From Verrucomicrobia bacterium Tous-C9LFEB (GTDB taxonomy: Bacteria > Acidobacteriota > Terriglobia > Terriglobales > Acidobacteriaceae), in contig CAJCIP010000125.1 of the NCBI GenBank assembly GCA_903970445.1, positions 1 to 36,709 of the forward strand: 36,709 nt of DNA. The letters are read 5' to 3'. A program made the translations under genes and the position numbers. Below the pieces are notes generated by a model. That model was not told the DNA's origin and did no database searches. It saw only the letters and a program-made list of their open reading frames with translations. Shown one piece after another: positions 24,634 through 33,203 of this stretch (position 1 is its first letter; the number at the start of each line of letters is the position of its first letter).

Positions 24634-24883
24634 GCCGGATAATGCGCATCGTCTGTTCGTCTGTCAATGAGGTGACTGTATCGGACGTCACCAACTCGAC
24701 GCCGAGCCTGTTTGCTAAATCTGAGACGTTGAACCCGTCCTCATCCCGGCTGTCTTCTTTCGTATCGAACCAAAGCTCTCGGCATCCCTGATCTATATCG
24801 TCGTCTTTGTAGACGTGATAGTTGACGATGTTCTTATGGGTCATGAACACTTCTGCGGGGCGGTAATCCAAAATGTATGGCAT
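24590..24883 (-). CDS. hypothetical protein, 97 aa, paired with the putative nuclease
   Basis: A small acidic protein starting MPYILDYRPAEVFMTHKNIV, with a central YHVYKDDDIDQGCRELWFDT segment and a C-terminal helix (LTDEQTMRIIRLAIDSGLL). ATG at 24883 has AGGAG 9 bases upstream. Its 3' end overlaps the nuclease-like gene by 44 bases in another frame, so the two are one transcription unit and probably work together. The family is unknown to me; no DNA-binding motif is obvious, so neither an antitoxin-like inhibitor nor a controller protein can be claimed. Confidence 0.72.
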   Translation of the reverse strand: MPYILDYRPAEVFMTHKNIVNYHVYKDDDIDQGCRELWFDTKEDSRDEDGFNVSDLANRLGVELVTSDTVTSLTDEQTMRIIRLAIDSGLLQSQQNG

Positions 24884-25171
24884 CGCTTGGGACTCCTAAA
24901 TTCATCAGGGTATTATCTATCATTACTGCCGAAAGACCTTCCGAGGCACCAGGCGCTTCATGCTAAAAGCCTTCGCTCGTCCGGCTACGATGCCGGCGAC
25001 GAGTTTCCCGCCGTCTGCCCACATCGTGTGTAGCTGAACCTCCTTCGCAGCTGTGGCTCCGCGTACGAAGAATTGCTGCGACCCTTGTTACAATTTGCAA
25101 CACACCATTCCATAGCCGAAGCGTGAGCGGCGGCTTTCAAAGCAGGCAATCGTTTTCTCAGGAGAACCACT

Positions 25172-27853
25172 ATGCTTTCTGCTCAGCGGCGATGGCTTCA
25201 ACCACTTTTCGCGCTCTTCGTTCTTTGCTGCACAGCCCTTTCTGCCTACGCCCAGGAAGCAGCGCCGACCGTCGTCCAGGGAATGAAGCTCGTCTCCGGC
25301 CAGTCGGGATGGGTGCTCGCACAAAACCGCCTGTTCTGGACCACTTCTCTTGGAGCGCAATGGGCAGAGATCACACCCCCAGGCGCGGGCGCGACAGTCC
25401 GTGGCGTCTCGTTCAATGCGGCGGGGCACGGCTGGGTGGCCGAGACGCTAAGCGATGGAAGCTTCACGCTAGCGGCAACAGCTGATCGCGGAGCGCACTG
25501 GACGACCGGCGCAGTGCCTTCTCCGTTCACGGATGGCATCGAATTCGGCGGCAACGTTTCGCCTTCGTTCCTCGACGATCAGCACGGCTGGCTGATGCTC
25601 TCGGTGCAGTCGAGCTCGAACTTCAGCCGCGGCATCCTCCTGCAGACGAGCGACGGCGGCGCGCACTGGTCGCAGCTCCCCGCGCCGCCAGTGGGTGGCG
25701 AAATCGAGTTCGCCGATGCAGCACACGGCTTCGCCGGGCCCGGTCCGCGCGGCGACGATCTTTACACCACGGCAGACGGCGGGCAGACGTGGCAGGCAGT
25801 GTCGCTGCCACCGGCAACGTCAGCACTCGCAAACGCCGGCAGCAAGGTCTCGCTGCCGAACTTCGCCGACGCGGCGCACGCTTCGCTGCTGCGTTCCTAC
25901 GACACCGCGACAGGAAGCACCTACGTTCGCTACACAACATCGGACGGCGGCAAGAGCTGGCAGCCCGCCAGCACAGTGCAGAGCGACTCGCCCACCTTCG
26001 TCGCGCTTTCTGCAACAGGCGCTTTGACGGGCAAAGTCGGCTCCGTCTCGACGCAGGGGATCCTGACGAAGCCTGCGAGCGGCTTGAGCAAGCTGACGCC
26101 TGTGCAGGCAACGTTCGCTACACCGCTGCAAGGATGGGTTGTGCTCTCCGGCGGCGTCTGCGCTGGAACGGTGTGCGCGCAGACCTCGACATTGCAAGGC
26201 ACGCTTGACGGTGGAAAGACGTTCTTCGCCTTGGGCAAGCTGCCCGGCCTGTCGCTTGAGTTCACGCAGACTTCCACACGCGCGGGCGGCGGAAGCAGCA
26301 AGTTCTTCAGCCCGGACGCCGTAACTCCGAACGCCACCTTTCCGGGTGTCGCCGCGAGCCCGCTGGTAATGCAAATGGGCTTCGACAAATGCGAAATCCT
26401 GACGACAAGCCAGATGCAGGACTGGTACACCAACAGTCCGTATCGCGCGGTCGGAGCGTACATCGGCGGCATCTCTCGCGCCTGTACCAACCTCGGCTTC
26501 ACACAGAGCTGGGCAGCAACTGTGCTTGCCCAGGGATGGGGCATCATCGGCATCTGGGTTGGGCCGCAGGCGCCAAACAGCACCTTTGCGCACAAGCTCA
26601 CCGGCGTCCCCGCTACTGATCAGGCAACCGGTGTCACAGAAGCCGACTCCGCCGTCAGCGCTGCCGCTGCTCTTGGATTCGGCCCGGGCTCGATCCTCTA
26701 CTACGACATGGAAGCCTACACGCGCACCGCAGCCTCGGAGGCCTCGACGCAGGCTTTCCTTGAAGGCTGGACCAAAGAGCTTCACGCGCAGGGCTATCTT
26801 TCCGCGGTCTACAGCAGCCATCCTGAAATCCAGGATTGGGAAGCGGGCAAGCTCGCCGACCCGCCCGATGACATCTGGTTTGCCTACTTCTTCTCGACTG
26901 GCGTGGCTTGCGGCACGAAGTGCCAGAACACCGAAAGCTCCGACATCCCCGACACCTATTGGCCGACGCATCAGCGTCTGCGGCAAACATCGTCGAGCTT
27001 TACATCTACATACGGCACCACCTCTGCCGCGATCGATGAAGATTGGACCGACGGCGCGGTCATCACCATCACCCCGGCGGAACACCTGGCCGTCTCGCTC
27101 ACGGGTAGCGGCGGCGGAACAGTCACCAGCGCCGATACGTTCATCAACTGCGGCACCGTGTGCGGGGCCACCTACGCGCAGTCTACCGTTGTCACGCTGA
27201 CCGCAACACCGGCGGCGCTTTCTTCGTTCAACAAGTTCACCGGATGCGACGTCGCAACCGGCACAACCTGCATCGTGACGCCGTCGATGGCGTCCTCTGT
27301 GACCGCTGATTTCGAGATCACGCCACCGGTATTCACCGCGGCTTCTTCAGCGCCGAGCGTGGCATGGTCGCTGGGTTCTCCCGCCCAGGTGCAGATCATT
27401 GTCAACAGCAGCGCGCCGTACAAAGGCGTATATACACTTGGCTGCACCGGGCTGCCTGCCTACATCGGCTGCACGTTCACGCCGTCCACGCTCACCGCAG
27501 ACGGCAGCGGAACACAGCTGACCGCCGCGCTTACGCTGTATGCAACCTCGGCGGCGCAACTCCATGCGGTGCCGCTCCAACGGCAACGTTCGCCGTTCAG
27601 CTATGCATGGCTGCTTTGCCTTGCGGCACCCTTGGCGTTCCGCAGGCGCATACTGCGGGTGCGCGCACGATTGCTGATGTTGTCGCTCATCCTGCTCGCG
27701 GGCGCTGCCGCCATGCAGGCGCTTACCGGTTGCAGCAACAACAGCACCGCGGCCCCAACCGTGAAAACACTCTACACAGGAAGCATGAACGTCGTGGTCA
27801 CCAGCGATGGTGTCTCGCAACAAATACCAATATCCGTCACTCTCAGCGACTGA
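25172..27853 (+). CDS. secreted protein: BNR-like repeats, DUF1906 glycoside-hydrolase-like domain, Ig-like C-terminus
   Basis: An 893-residue exported protein. Signal peptide 1-27 (ending SAYA); about 30-370 holds BNR/sortilin-like repeats marked by TSDGGAHW (159-166), TADGGQTW (200-207), TSDGGKSW (256-263) and GTLDGGKTF (343-351). Residues 402-632 match the DUF1906 / Rv2525c-like TIM-barrel, with GFDKCE at its start, YIGG, and the acidic YYDMEAY (510-516) in place of a lysozyme-like active site. Residues 635-716 resemble a Cys-containing bacterial repeat (GGGTVTSADTFINCGTVCGATY), then an Ig-like part (717-795), a hydrophobic/Arg-rich stretch (806-850) with LTGC, and a last strand pair. ATG has AGGAGA upstream. 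The barrel family is linked to cell-wall or polysaccharide hydrolysis, but the substrate is unknown. Confidence 0.85.
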   Translation: MLSAQRRWLQPLFALFVLCCTALSAYAQEAAPTVVQGMKLVSGQSGWVLAQNRLFWTTSLGAQWAEITPPGAGATVRGVSFNAAGHGWVAETLSDGSFTLAATADRGAHWTTGAVPSPFTDGIEFGGNVSPSFLDDQHGWLMLSVQSSSNFSRGILLQTSDGGAHWSQLPAPPVGGEIEFADAAHGFAGPGPRGDDLYTTADGGQTWQAVSLPPATSALANAGSKVSLPNFADAAHASLLRSYDTATGSTYVRYTTSDGGKSWQPASTVQSDSPTFVALSATGALTGKVGSVSTQGILTKPASGLSKLTPVQATFATPLQGWVVLSGGVCAGTVCAQTSTLQGTLDGGKTFFALGKLPGLSLEFTQTSTRAGGGSSKFFSPDAVTPNATFPGVAASPLVMQMGFDKCEILTTSQMQDWYTNSPYRAVGAYIGGISRACTNLGFTQSWAATVLAQGWGIIGIWVGPQAPNSTFAHKLTGVPATDQATGVTEADSAVSAAAALGFGPGSILYYDMEAYTRTAASEASTQAFLEGWTKELHAQGYLSAVYSSHPEIQDWEAGKLADPPDDIWFAYFFSTGVACGTKCQNTESSDIPDTYWPTHQRLRQTSSSFTSTYGTTSAAIDEDWTDGAVITITPAEHLAVSLTGSGGGTVTSADTFINCGTVCGATYAQSTVVTLTATPAALSSFNKFTGCDVATGTTCIVTPSMASSVTADFEITPPVFTAASSAPSVAWSLGSPAQVQIIVNSSAPYKGVYTLGCTGLPAYIGCTFTPSTLTADGSGTQLTAALTLYATSAAQLHAVPLQRQRSPFSYAWLLCLAAPLAFRRRILRVRARLLMLSLILLAGAAAMQALTGCSNNSTAAPTVKTLYTGSMNVVVTSDGVSQQIPISVTLSD

Positions 27854-27871
27854 TCACGCCCCGGCCGGGTG

Positions 27872-27901
27872 CCCCGTTCCTGCGCGTTTGCAGGAGCGGG
27901 G
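27872..27901. terminator. hairpin between convergent genes
   Basis: CCCCGTTCCTGC and GCAGGAGCGGGG pair across a 6-base loop with one G-T wobble. There is no T-run on either side, so termination is only likely, serving the two converging genes ending at 27853 and 27933. Confidence 0.5.
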
Positions 27902-27932
27902 TCCAGTGCGCACACTCGCTCACGTACAAGCG

Positions 27933-28499
27933 TCAGAACTGGTAAGCCCCGCCGAACGTCGCGACCACCGGCTTCAGTCCGCGCTCGCTGTAGCTGGGCC
28001 AGCGCTGATACTCGAGCTCGATTGGCCGCACGTTCAAGTGCCGCGACACATGAAATTCGATACCGCCGCCATACGCCAGCATTCTGTAACGGTTCGTGAG
28101 CGGCTGATACATTTCCGCCTGGTATTGAAAGAAGCCAAGCCCGCCCTGAAACTTGGCATACACGTTCACGAACCTGGGCCTGCCATTGAAGTCGCCATGA
28201 AGAAACGTTACCCGCGGCCCAACCACGATGCTCGTCTCGCCGATATCGTCCGGCGTCCAGACGTTCACCAGGTGCAGATTCGCTTCCACCCCAATCCACT
28301 GGTGGTAGTCCACGTCGCCGTAGGCCGTAAAGCCCTTGATGTAGTTGTAGCCGAACCCGGACCGCGCAATCGAAAAGCCCCCACCCACCTGCGCCGTCAG
28401 CGTCTTCGACGCGGCAGGAATCGCCTGCGCCGCACTAACGCTCCAACAGCTCAGCCCCAGGCCGAGCAGGGCTAACAACTGGCTCCTCAACTTCCGCAT
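27933..28499 (-). CDS. outer-membrane beta-barrel protein, OmpA-barrel-like
   Basis: A 188-residue protein with a signal peptide (about 1-25, LLALLGLGLSCWSVSAAQA) and alternating amphipathic strands: LTAQVGGGFSIAR, FTAYGDVDYHQWIGVEANLHLV, SIVVGPRVTFLHG, PRFVNVYAKFQGGLGFFQY, RMLAYGGGIEFHVSRHLNVRP, LKPVVATFGGAYQF. The last residue is Phe, as expected for the insertion signal of outer-membrane barrels. The length suits an 8-stranded barrel without a periplasmic domain. ATG at 28499 is chosen because the signal peptide starts there; TTG at 28517 would add six residues. It is divergent from the rhomboid gene. Function unknown. Confidence 0.82.
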   Translation of the reverse strand: MRKLRSQLLALLGLGLSCWSVSAAQAIPAASKTLTAQVGGGFSIARSGFGYNYIKGFTAYGDVDYHQWIGVEANLHLVNVWTPDDIGETSIVVGPRVTFLHGDFNGRPRFVNVYAKFQGGLGFFQYQAEMYQPLTNRYRMLAYGGGIEFHVSRHLNVRPIELEYQRWPSYSERGLKPVVATFGGAYQF

Positions 28500-28674
28500 G
28501 CCTGGTGTTTTCTCCAATCCGCAGTTCGCGTCCCTTTCAGCGTATCAAGCGCACACGCCCTCGACTCCGCGAAAATGCTTGCAACACCCAGGCATGAACT
28601 CGGCGTGGCGCGTGCTGGGATAATGCTTCTTGGCGAGTCTGTGCTTCGCGCCGAGACTTAGGGAGCAATGAGCA

Positions 28675-29817
28675 GTGGACTTTTCCTTTGGTTCTGAACG
28701 CAAGGCGGATGTCTCACCGCGGGTCAAGCGCAGCCTCGTCACGGTCACAACCGCGCTGATCGCGATCAACGTGCTGGTGTTCGCGGCCATGACGGCGAGC
28801 GGCGTGTCATTTCTGAACCCCACGCCCCGCGAAGTCATCCCCTGGGGTGCCGACTTCGGCCCGCTCACCATTGCCGGAGCCCAGTGGTGGCGCATGCTCA
28901 CCGCCTGCTTTGTGCACTTCGGCATTATTCACATCGGCTTCAACATGTTCGTGCTGTACCAGATTGGTCCGTTCATCGAAACCGTGTTCGGCCGCGCCCG
29001 CTACCTGCTCCTCTACTTCTTCGCCGGCTTGGCCGCAAGCATCGTCAGCCTCCTCGTGCATCCTCTTACCACCAGCGCTGGAGCCTCGGGCGCCATCTTC
29101 GGTCTCTACGGCGCGGTCTTCGGTTTCCTGCTCATGGAGCGGCGCTCGCTCGCCCCCGGCGCCGTGCAAAGCATCGGCAAGTCGGCCGGCATTTTCATCC
29201 TCTACAACTTCATCTACGGCGGCATGAACGGCCGCACCGACCTCGCTGCGCACATCGGCGGCCTCATCGCCGGCTTCGTCGCAGGAGCGCTCCTGGTCCG
29301 TCGCCGCGCAGGCGGCCCATGGCGTGTGCCCGTGCCCGCATCCGTTATCGTGCTCGCTGGCATCCTCGGAGCAGGCGCCATCGCCCTCGCGCAACGCCCT
29401 GAAAATCGCAGCCCCGAAAACGCCCTCATGGCAACGGTCATCACCTCGCGCAGCCTCTCGTTCGGCAACGAAGGCCAGCTCCTCTACCGCGACGGCATAA
29501 CCGAAGCCGACGCCAAAAAACTCGCCGCCGCTATCAACCAGACCGAGCTCGCACAGGTCAAAGGCGCTCTGCTGACCCTCTCCAGGCCCGCCGGAAGAAC
29601 CACGCTTTCGCTCGTACTCGGCGACGGCAAGTCCAACGACAAAACCGACGCCAACAACCAAAGCCCGCAAACGGATCTATGGAACGATCCCGACGCCATC
29701 AAAGCCTTCACCGACATAGGCCACCAACTCGCCCCAGCCGTAGGCGGTCCATTCGATCTAGTGCTCCTCGATGGAGACGGCGTCCCCCGGCGCACCGTAA
29801 ATATCTCGGGGATGTAA
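28675..29817 (+). CDS. rhomboid family intramembrane serine protease
   Basis: Rhomboids cleave membrane proteins within the bilayer. Six or more hydrophobic segments lie between residues 20 and 240. The catalytic Ser138 is in GASGAIFG (136-143) and His193 in DLAAHIGGLIAGF; His86 and Asn90 of HIGFN, which line the oxyanion site, are also present. The start is GTG at 28675 with GGGAG 9 bases upstream; a nearby ATG is out of frame. After the last membrane segment (about 215-240) comes a soluble C-terminal part of about 140 residues (LSFGNEGQLLYRDGITEADAKKLAAAINQ...), not part of the protease core and not recognised. Confidence 0.95.
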   Translation: MDFSFGSERKADVSPRVKRSLVTVTTALIAINVLVFAAMTASGVSFLNPTPREVIPWGADFGPLTIAGAQWWRMLTACFVHFGIIHIGFNMFVLYQIGPFIETVFGRARYLLLYFFAGLAASIVSLLVHPLTTSAGASGAIFGLYGAVFGFLLMERRSLAPGAVQSIGKSAGIFILYNFIYGGMNGRTDLAAHIGGLIAGFVAGALLVRRRAGGPWRVPVPASVIVLAGILGAGAIALAQRPENRSPENALMATVITSRSLSFGNEGQLLYRDGITEADAKKLAAAINQTELAQVKGALLTLSRPAGRTTLSLVLGDGKSNDKTDANNQSPQTDLWNDPDAIKAFTDIGHQLAPAVGGPFDLVLLDGDGVPRRTVNISGM

Positions 29818-29864
29818 GCACGGCAGACGTTGCCTTCGAGCGAGCAAATGCGGCGCTCTGTTAC

Positions 29865-30290
29865 CTAAAAGAATTCACTATCGATGGACGCGATGAAAGA
29901 GACACCTGGCACGACGACCTTTTGCAGTCTGCGGTCGTTTGTTAGAAAAGCATCCACACCGGAGGCGGCGGCGGTGGCAAGATGTAACGCGTCAAGTGAC
30001 TTGATTCCCTGCTGTGCTCGAAGTTGGGCGAAAATCTTGACCGCGTGACTGGGGTATGGAAGCAGCTCAATCGCTGCGGAGTGAAAGAACTTTTCGATAG
30101 TGTCAGCAGCTGCAACGTCGCCTGTTTTGACCGGGCCGACAAGTAGCTCATTCAACACAAAGAGGCTTGAGCAAAGGACATCCCCACGGCGCTGCATTCC
30201 AGCATGGATTTCTTCGACCCTCTTGCTGAGCTTCTTATGGTCCTCGAACCAATAGGCGTGAATCATCGTGTCCCAGAAGATTCGTCTCAC
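29865..30290 (-). CDS. PIN-domain ribonuclease, VapC-like toxin
   Basis: PIN proteins are metal-dependent RNases; VapC members cut tRNA or rRNA and are held in check by an antitoxin. This 141-residue protein has the acidic set D7 (IFWDTMIHAYWFE), E48 (LFVLNELLVG), D99 (KSLDALHLATAAASG) and N117-D118 (FLTNDRRL). The start is GTG at 30290, overlapping the TGA of the upstream gene (GTGA), so translation is coupled to it. The order partner-then-toxin is as in vapBC operons. It converges on the rhomboid gene, 47 bases away. Confidence 0.88.
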   Translation of the reverse strand: MRRIFWDTMIHAYWFEDHKKLSKRVEEIHAGMQRRGDVLCSSLFVLNELLVGPVKTGDVAAADTIEKFFHSAAIELLPYPSHAVKIFAQLRAQQGIKSLDALHLATAAASGVDAFLTNDRRLQKVVVPGVSFIASIDSEFF

Positions 30291-30706
30291 CTATTCCAGC
30301 TCTTCCGCTCCGCATTGTGGAATGATTCCGCCCCGCCCAGCTTGGTGTAAGTCTTCTTGAGCAGTCCACGCATGCTGGAAAAACTCACTCGCTGCATCTC
30401 GGGGCTTGGAACGGTTTCATCTGCATTCAGTCGGTATACAAAGTCGACCGTGGAGCTCTGGCCCGAAGCTGCGGTCGTCCTTTCTTCCTGCAGCGTCAGG
30501 TGGTTTTCCTGCGCAAAACGTTTCGAGCGTAGTGCATTGCAGACGATAGGGAACCGGTTCGGTTGCAGAAGTTCCTTTTCCACCATCACCCTGGCGAGGG
30601 TGCCAGAATGGATGGTGACAACCTTGTCCCCACGTCGCCGCGCAGGCGCAATGTACTTTTCAGCCGCCAACCGCCTCACTCTATCGGTGGAACCGTAATC
30701 AGCCAA
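30287..30706 (-). CDS. unknown partner of the PIN toxin, probable antitoxin
   Basis: A 139-residue basic protein beginning LADYGSTDRVRRLAAEKYIAPARRRG. Residues 10-105 form a compact unit (VVTIHSGTLARVMVEKELLQPNRFPIVCNALRSKRFAQENHL... ending VDFVYRL), followed by a tail rich in charged residues. TTG at 30706 is preferred because AAAGAGGTG lies 5 bases upstream; the longer frame to 30823 covers the likely promoter. It is neither an AbrB, ribbon-helix-helix nor Phd-type VapB by eye, and it is about twice their length. The 4-base overlap with the toxin gene supports an antitoxin role by context only. I recall similar small proteins of unknown function (from memory). Confidence 0.72.
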   Translation of the reverse strand: MADYGSTDRVRRLAAEKYIAPARRRGDKVVTIHSGTLARVMVEKELLQPNRFPIVCNALRSKRFAQENHLTLQEERTTAASGQSSTVDFVYRLNADETVPSPEMQRVSFSSMRGLLKKTYTKLGGAESFHNAERKSWNR

Positions 30707-30723
30707 TCGGCACCTCTTTGAAC

Positions 30724-30753
30724 ACAATATTTGACATATTTGATAATTGTCAA
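30724..30753 (-). promoter_or_regulatory. promoter and inverted repeat upstream of the PIN operon
   Basis: On the minus strand TTGACA (30753-30748) is a perfect -35, with TATTGT (30729-30724) as -10 at 18 bases. The -35 is one arm of TTGACA-N11-TGTCAA (30731-30753). An arm overlapping the -35 suits autorepression by the operon's own product. The RNA would start only about 11 bases before the TTG, just covering the ribosome site. Confidence 0.5.
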
Positions 30754-30860
30754 AATTCGATCGCTCGCGCCAGACGCTGCGTATGAGCAATAAGCCGACC
30801 TCCGTGAAACCAGCGATTTTCAAAGAGATGCAATGACTAACCCCTCGGACAATATTTCAT

Positions 30861-30889
30861 TTGTCGATCACGCTTACTGTGTATAGACT
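30861..30889 (+). promoter_or_regulatory. sigma-70-type promoter of the PEGA-domain gene
   Basis: TTGTCG (30861-30866) and TAGACT (30884-30889) are 17 bases apart, each 4 of 6 to consensus, with the start codon 34 bases further on. Assigned by eye. Confidence 0.4.
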
Positions 30890-30922
30890 CTTCGGAACTT
30901 TCCAATCGGTTTTGAGGTGTAC

Positions 30923-31861
30923 GTGAAATCTTCGGCAGTCGTGTCTCTGTTGTGTCTTGCGCTTGTGCAAACTACTCCGGCCCAGCAGACTGCCCAGCCA
31001 CCTGCTCCTGCCTCATCTCCATCCGCTTCGCAGACCGCAGCGCCACCGCAGTCCTCGCCACCAAAGCCTTCCGTGGCAGCACCCGCTGCCACTCCCGCGC
31101 CCTTGGCGTCGTCTGCTCCAACTCCGAACACTCTTCTAGACGGCACACCCGTGAAACTGCGGTTGTCTGAAAATCTTTCTTCGGAATCTGCCAAGACGGG
31201 CCAGCAGGTCGCCTTCGAAGTCACCGAGGAAGTAATCGTGCAGGGCACGGTCGTCATTCCCAAGGGCGCGGCCGCGCTCGCCACAGTTACACTCGCCGAA
31301 CCGAAACGGCGCATGGGTCGCGGCGGAAAACTCGATGTCAACGTAGACAGTGTCCGCCTCGCCGACGGCGAAAAAGCTCAGCTTCGCGCCCTGCGAGAAA
31401 ACAAAGGCGGAGGCCACGTTGGCGCCATGACCGGTGCCATGGTCGGCACTGCAATCGTCTTCTTCCCAGCCGCTCCGCTCTTCCTCTTCATGCACGGCAA
31501 GTCGGTTGAAATCCCTAAGGGCACCGAAGTCAACGCCTTCGTCCAGGGCGACATGCACCTCGACATGGCTAAGTTCATCATCCCCACACCCGGCGCTCCC
31601 ACCGACGTCGCCACCACCGCTCCAGTAGTTGCTGCCGCCCCGCAAAACTCCAGCCTCACTGTCGAATCCAGTGTCACCGGTGCCGACATCGAAGTCGACG
31701 GCAACTTCGTTGGCAGCACACCCTCCACCGTCTCCGTACCTCCCGGCCAACACACCATCACGGTAAAGAAGAAGGGCTACACCGACTGGACCAAGACCAT
31801 GAACGTCTCCGGTAGCAGCGTGCACGTGAATGCGGAGTTGGAGCAGAAGAGTAGCAGCTGA
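30923..31861 (+). CDS. secreted PEGA-domain protein
   Basis: A 312-residue exported protein: signal peptide (1-20, VSLLCLALVQTTPAQQ), a Pro/Ala/Ser-rich linker (about 22-70), a conserved beta-rich domain (about 72-215, LLDGTPVKLRLSENLSSESA, GQQVAFEVTEEVIVQGTVVIPKGA) with a hydrophobic hairpin (GAMVGTAIVFFPAAPLFLF), and a C-terminal PEGA domain (about 242-308, SLTVESSVTGADIEVDGNFVG...GQHTITVKKKGY). PEGA domains are found on bacterial surfaces, often binding polysaccharide or other proteins. GTG at 30923 is chosen with GAGG 5 bases upstream; the GTG at 30917 would overlap that site. Confidence 0.88.
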   Translation: MKSSAVVSLLCLALVQTTPAQQTAQPPAPASSPSASQTAAPPQSSPPKPSVAAPAATPAPLASSAPTPNTLLDGTPVKLRLSENLSSESAKTGQQVAFEVTEEVIVQGTVVIPKGAAALATVTLAEPKRRMGRGGKLDVNVDSVRLADGEKAQLRALRENKGGGHVGAMTGAMVGTAIVFFPAAPLFLFMHGKSVEIPKGTEVNAFVQGDMHLDMAKFIIPTPGAPTDVATTAPVVAAAPQNSSLTVESSVTGADIEVDGNFVGSTPSTVSVPPGQHTITVKKKGYTDWTKTMNVSGSSVHVNAELEQKSSS

Positions 31862-31908
31862 GGCAGTTATAGCTCGACCCCAAAGCTCCAAAGGCACGGA
31901 GAGGACTT

Positions 31909-33165
31909 ATGTCATTTCTATATTCAAACGGCCCGGAAAAAGACTTTGTTGTAACTCCCTACCAAAAACAGCTTGCGAAATGTAAGAGCGTCTTCGTCGC
32001 CTCGCCATACGTAACAATGACGGGCGAGCTTGTAAATGCCGCGAAAGACGGTAAGCAGGTTAGTTTACTTGTGGGGCTGAATAGCGCCACGAGTGCGAAC
32101 GCCCTCCGAGCAGCGTTCGGAGTTCCAAACCTAGCTATTCGTTACTTCACATATCGGTTTCATGCGAAGGTTTACCTCTTCGATGATTGCGCCCTCGTTG
32201 GTTCCTCCAACCTTACCGACTCGGGCATGCACACGAACAGAGAAGCGACTGTTTTTCTGGAGCGCACGGATGAAGTGGCAAGCATTCGCGCGCTCTGCCA
32301 AGAACTGTGGACATCGGCTGAGGTGCTCACTCCTATTGTGCTGAAAAGCTTCGAGATGGTGAAAGCGTCGATGAGCAATATGTTCGATCCAGACGCGAAA
32401 ATCGAAGCAGCGATTGGTAAAGTTCAACCCACAACCATTACTGTGGGCTCACAAAAGAAATCGTCTGAGTACATTTTTCTCCAGGCGCTTCGCAGGCGTG
32501 TCTATGAGAAGTTCAAGCCCGCTTTTGATTTGACCTCCCAAGTGCTCAGTGAAAACGACCTGCATCGGAGTGAATGGTCATCAGAAGATCGCGGCAGCGA
32601 AACGAACCGCTTCTTAAATTGGGTACGGCTAACCTATGGCGCAGGGGACGACTGGCGAAAGAGTCCGATCCGTACATCAAGTTCTGACATCGCAGGGGAA
32701 CTTATTGCGCTTGGGCGTGAATGGGCGAAGACACCTGAACCGCGAATTACTCACGATTACTTCACAAATATGGAACATTTGCGTCGCGTATTTAGGAACG
32801 TAGAAAGTCTCACATCCGCGAGCAGAGAAGACTTGTCACAGGCATTGATGGGCGTACACGCTTTCGAGGAGCAGATACGCTTTATCAGAGGTGGGTATTC
32901 AGCAATCATCGATTTCTTCTGGCAGCAAAACGAACAGGATTTGACCAGAGTCAAAAGAAGTCTGCGCCATCTGCTGTTTGATACCGGCGACTTCATCCAA
33001 AGACTCTATGAAGTGTTGTACTTTCCCGAATGGAAGATTCGCTACTTCGGTGAAAGCTGCGCGCTCGAATTGACCGGAACGGTGCAACCCGAAACCTGCC
33101 CTCCCATGAACGGACGCTCGGCGAAGGGTCTCAGATACATCGGATTCGATGTGCCGGCCTCATAA
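31909..33165 (+). CDS. phospholipase-D-like (HKD) protein, possible nuclease of a defence module
   Basis: A 418-residue soluble protein. Residues 20-130 are a PLD-type domain with one HxKx4D motif (H85, K87, D92 in RFHAKVYLFDD) followed by GSSNLTDSGM (98-107), the usual PLD-nuclease continuation. A single motif implies a homodimer, as in Nuc and BfiI-type nucleases. Residues 180-418 are an unrecognised helical domain (e.g. WVRLTYGAGDDWRKSPIRTS, IIDFFWQQNEQDLTRVKRSL). No signal peptide, so it acts inside the cell. ATG at 31909 has AGAGG 5 bases upstream. AT-richer than the flanks. The next gene in the same direction is AIPR-like, 179 bases on; together they look like imported defence genes, which is inference. 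Confidence 0.8.
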   Translation: MSFLYSNGPEKDFVVTPYQKQLAKCKSVFVASPYVTMTGELVNAAKDGKQVSLLVGLNSATSANALRAAFGVPNLAIRYFTYRFHAKVYLFDDCALVGSSNLTDSGMHTNREATVFLERTDEVASIRALCQELWTSAEVLTPIVLKSFEMVKASMSNMFDPDAKIEAAIGKVQPTTITVGSQKKSSEYIFLQALRRRVYEKFKPAFDLTSQVLSENDLHRSEWSSEDRGSETNRFLNWVRLTYGAGDDWRKSPIRTSSSDIAGELIALGREWAKTPEPRITHDYFTNMEHLRRVFRNVESLTSASREDLSQALMGVHAFEEQIRFIRGGYSAIIDFFWQQNEQDLTRVKRSLRHLLFDTGDFIQRLYEVLYFPEWKIRYFGESCALELTGTVQPETCPPMNGRSAKGLRYIGFDVPAS

Positions 33166-33203
33166 TTCCGTCGATCTGGGCATCCTAGAAGGATTGTTTC
33201 AAC

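Noticed and set aside
25820-27085. 421-residue minus-strand frame opposite the BNR/DUF1906 gene
   Set aside because: Shadow of a high-GC gene; no domain, no ribosome site.
28807-29670. 287-residue minus-strand frame opposite the rhomboid gene
   Set aside because: Glu/Val/Ala/Gly-rich shadow; the rhomboid motifs are on the other strand.
31136-31897. 253-residue minus-strand frame opposite the PEGA gene
   Set aside because: Gly/Val/Asp-rich shadow with no family features.
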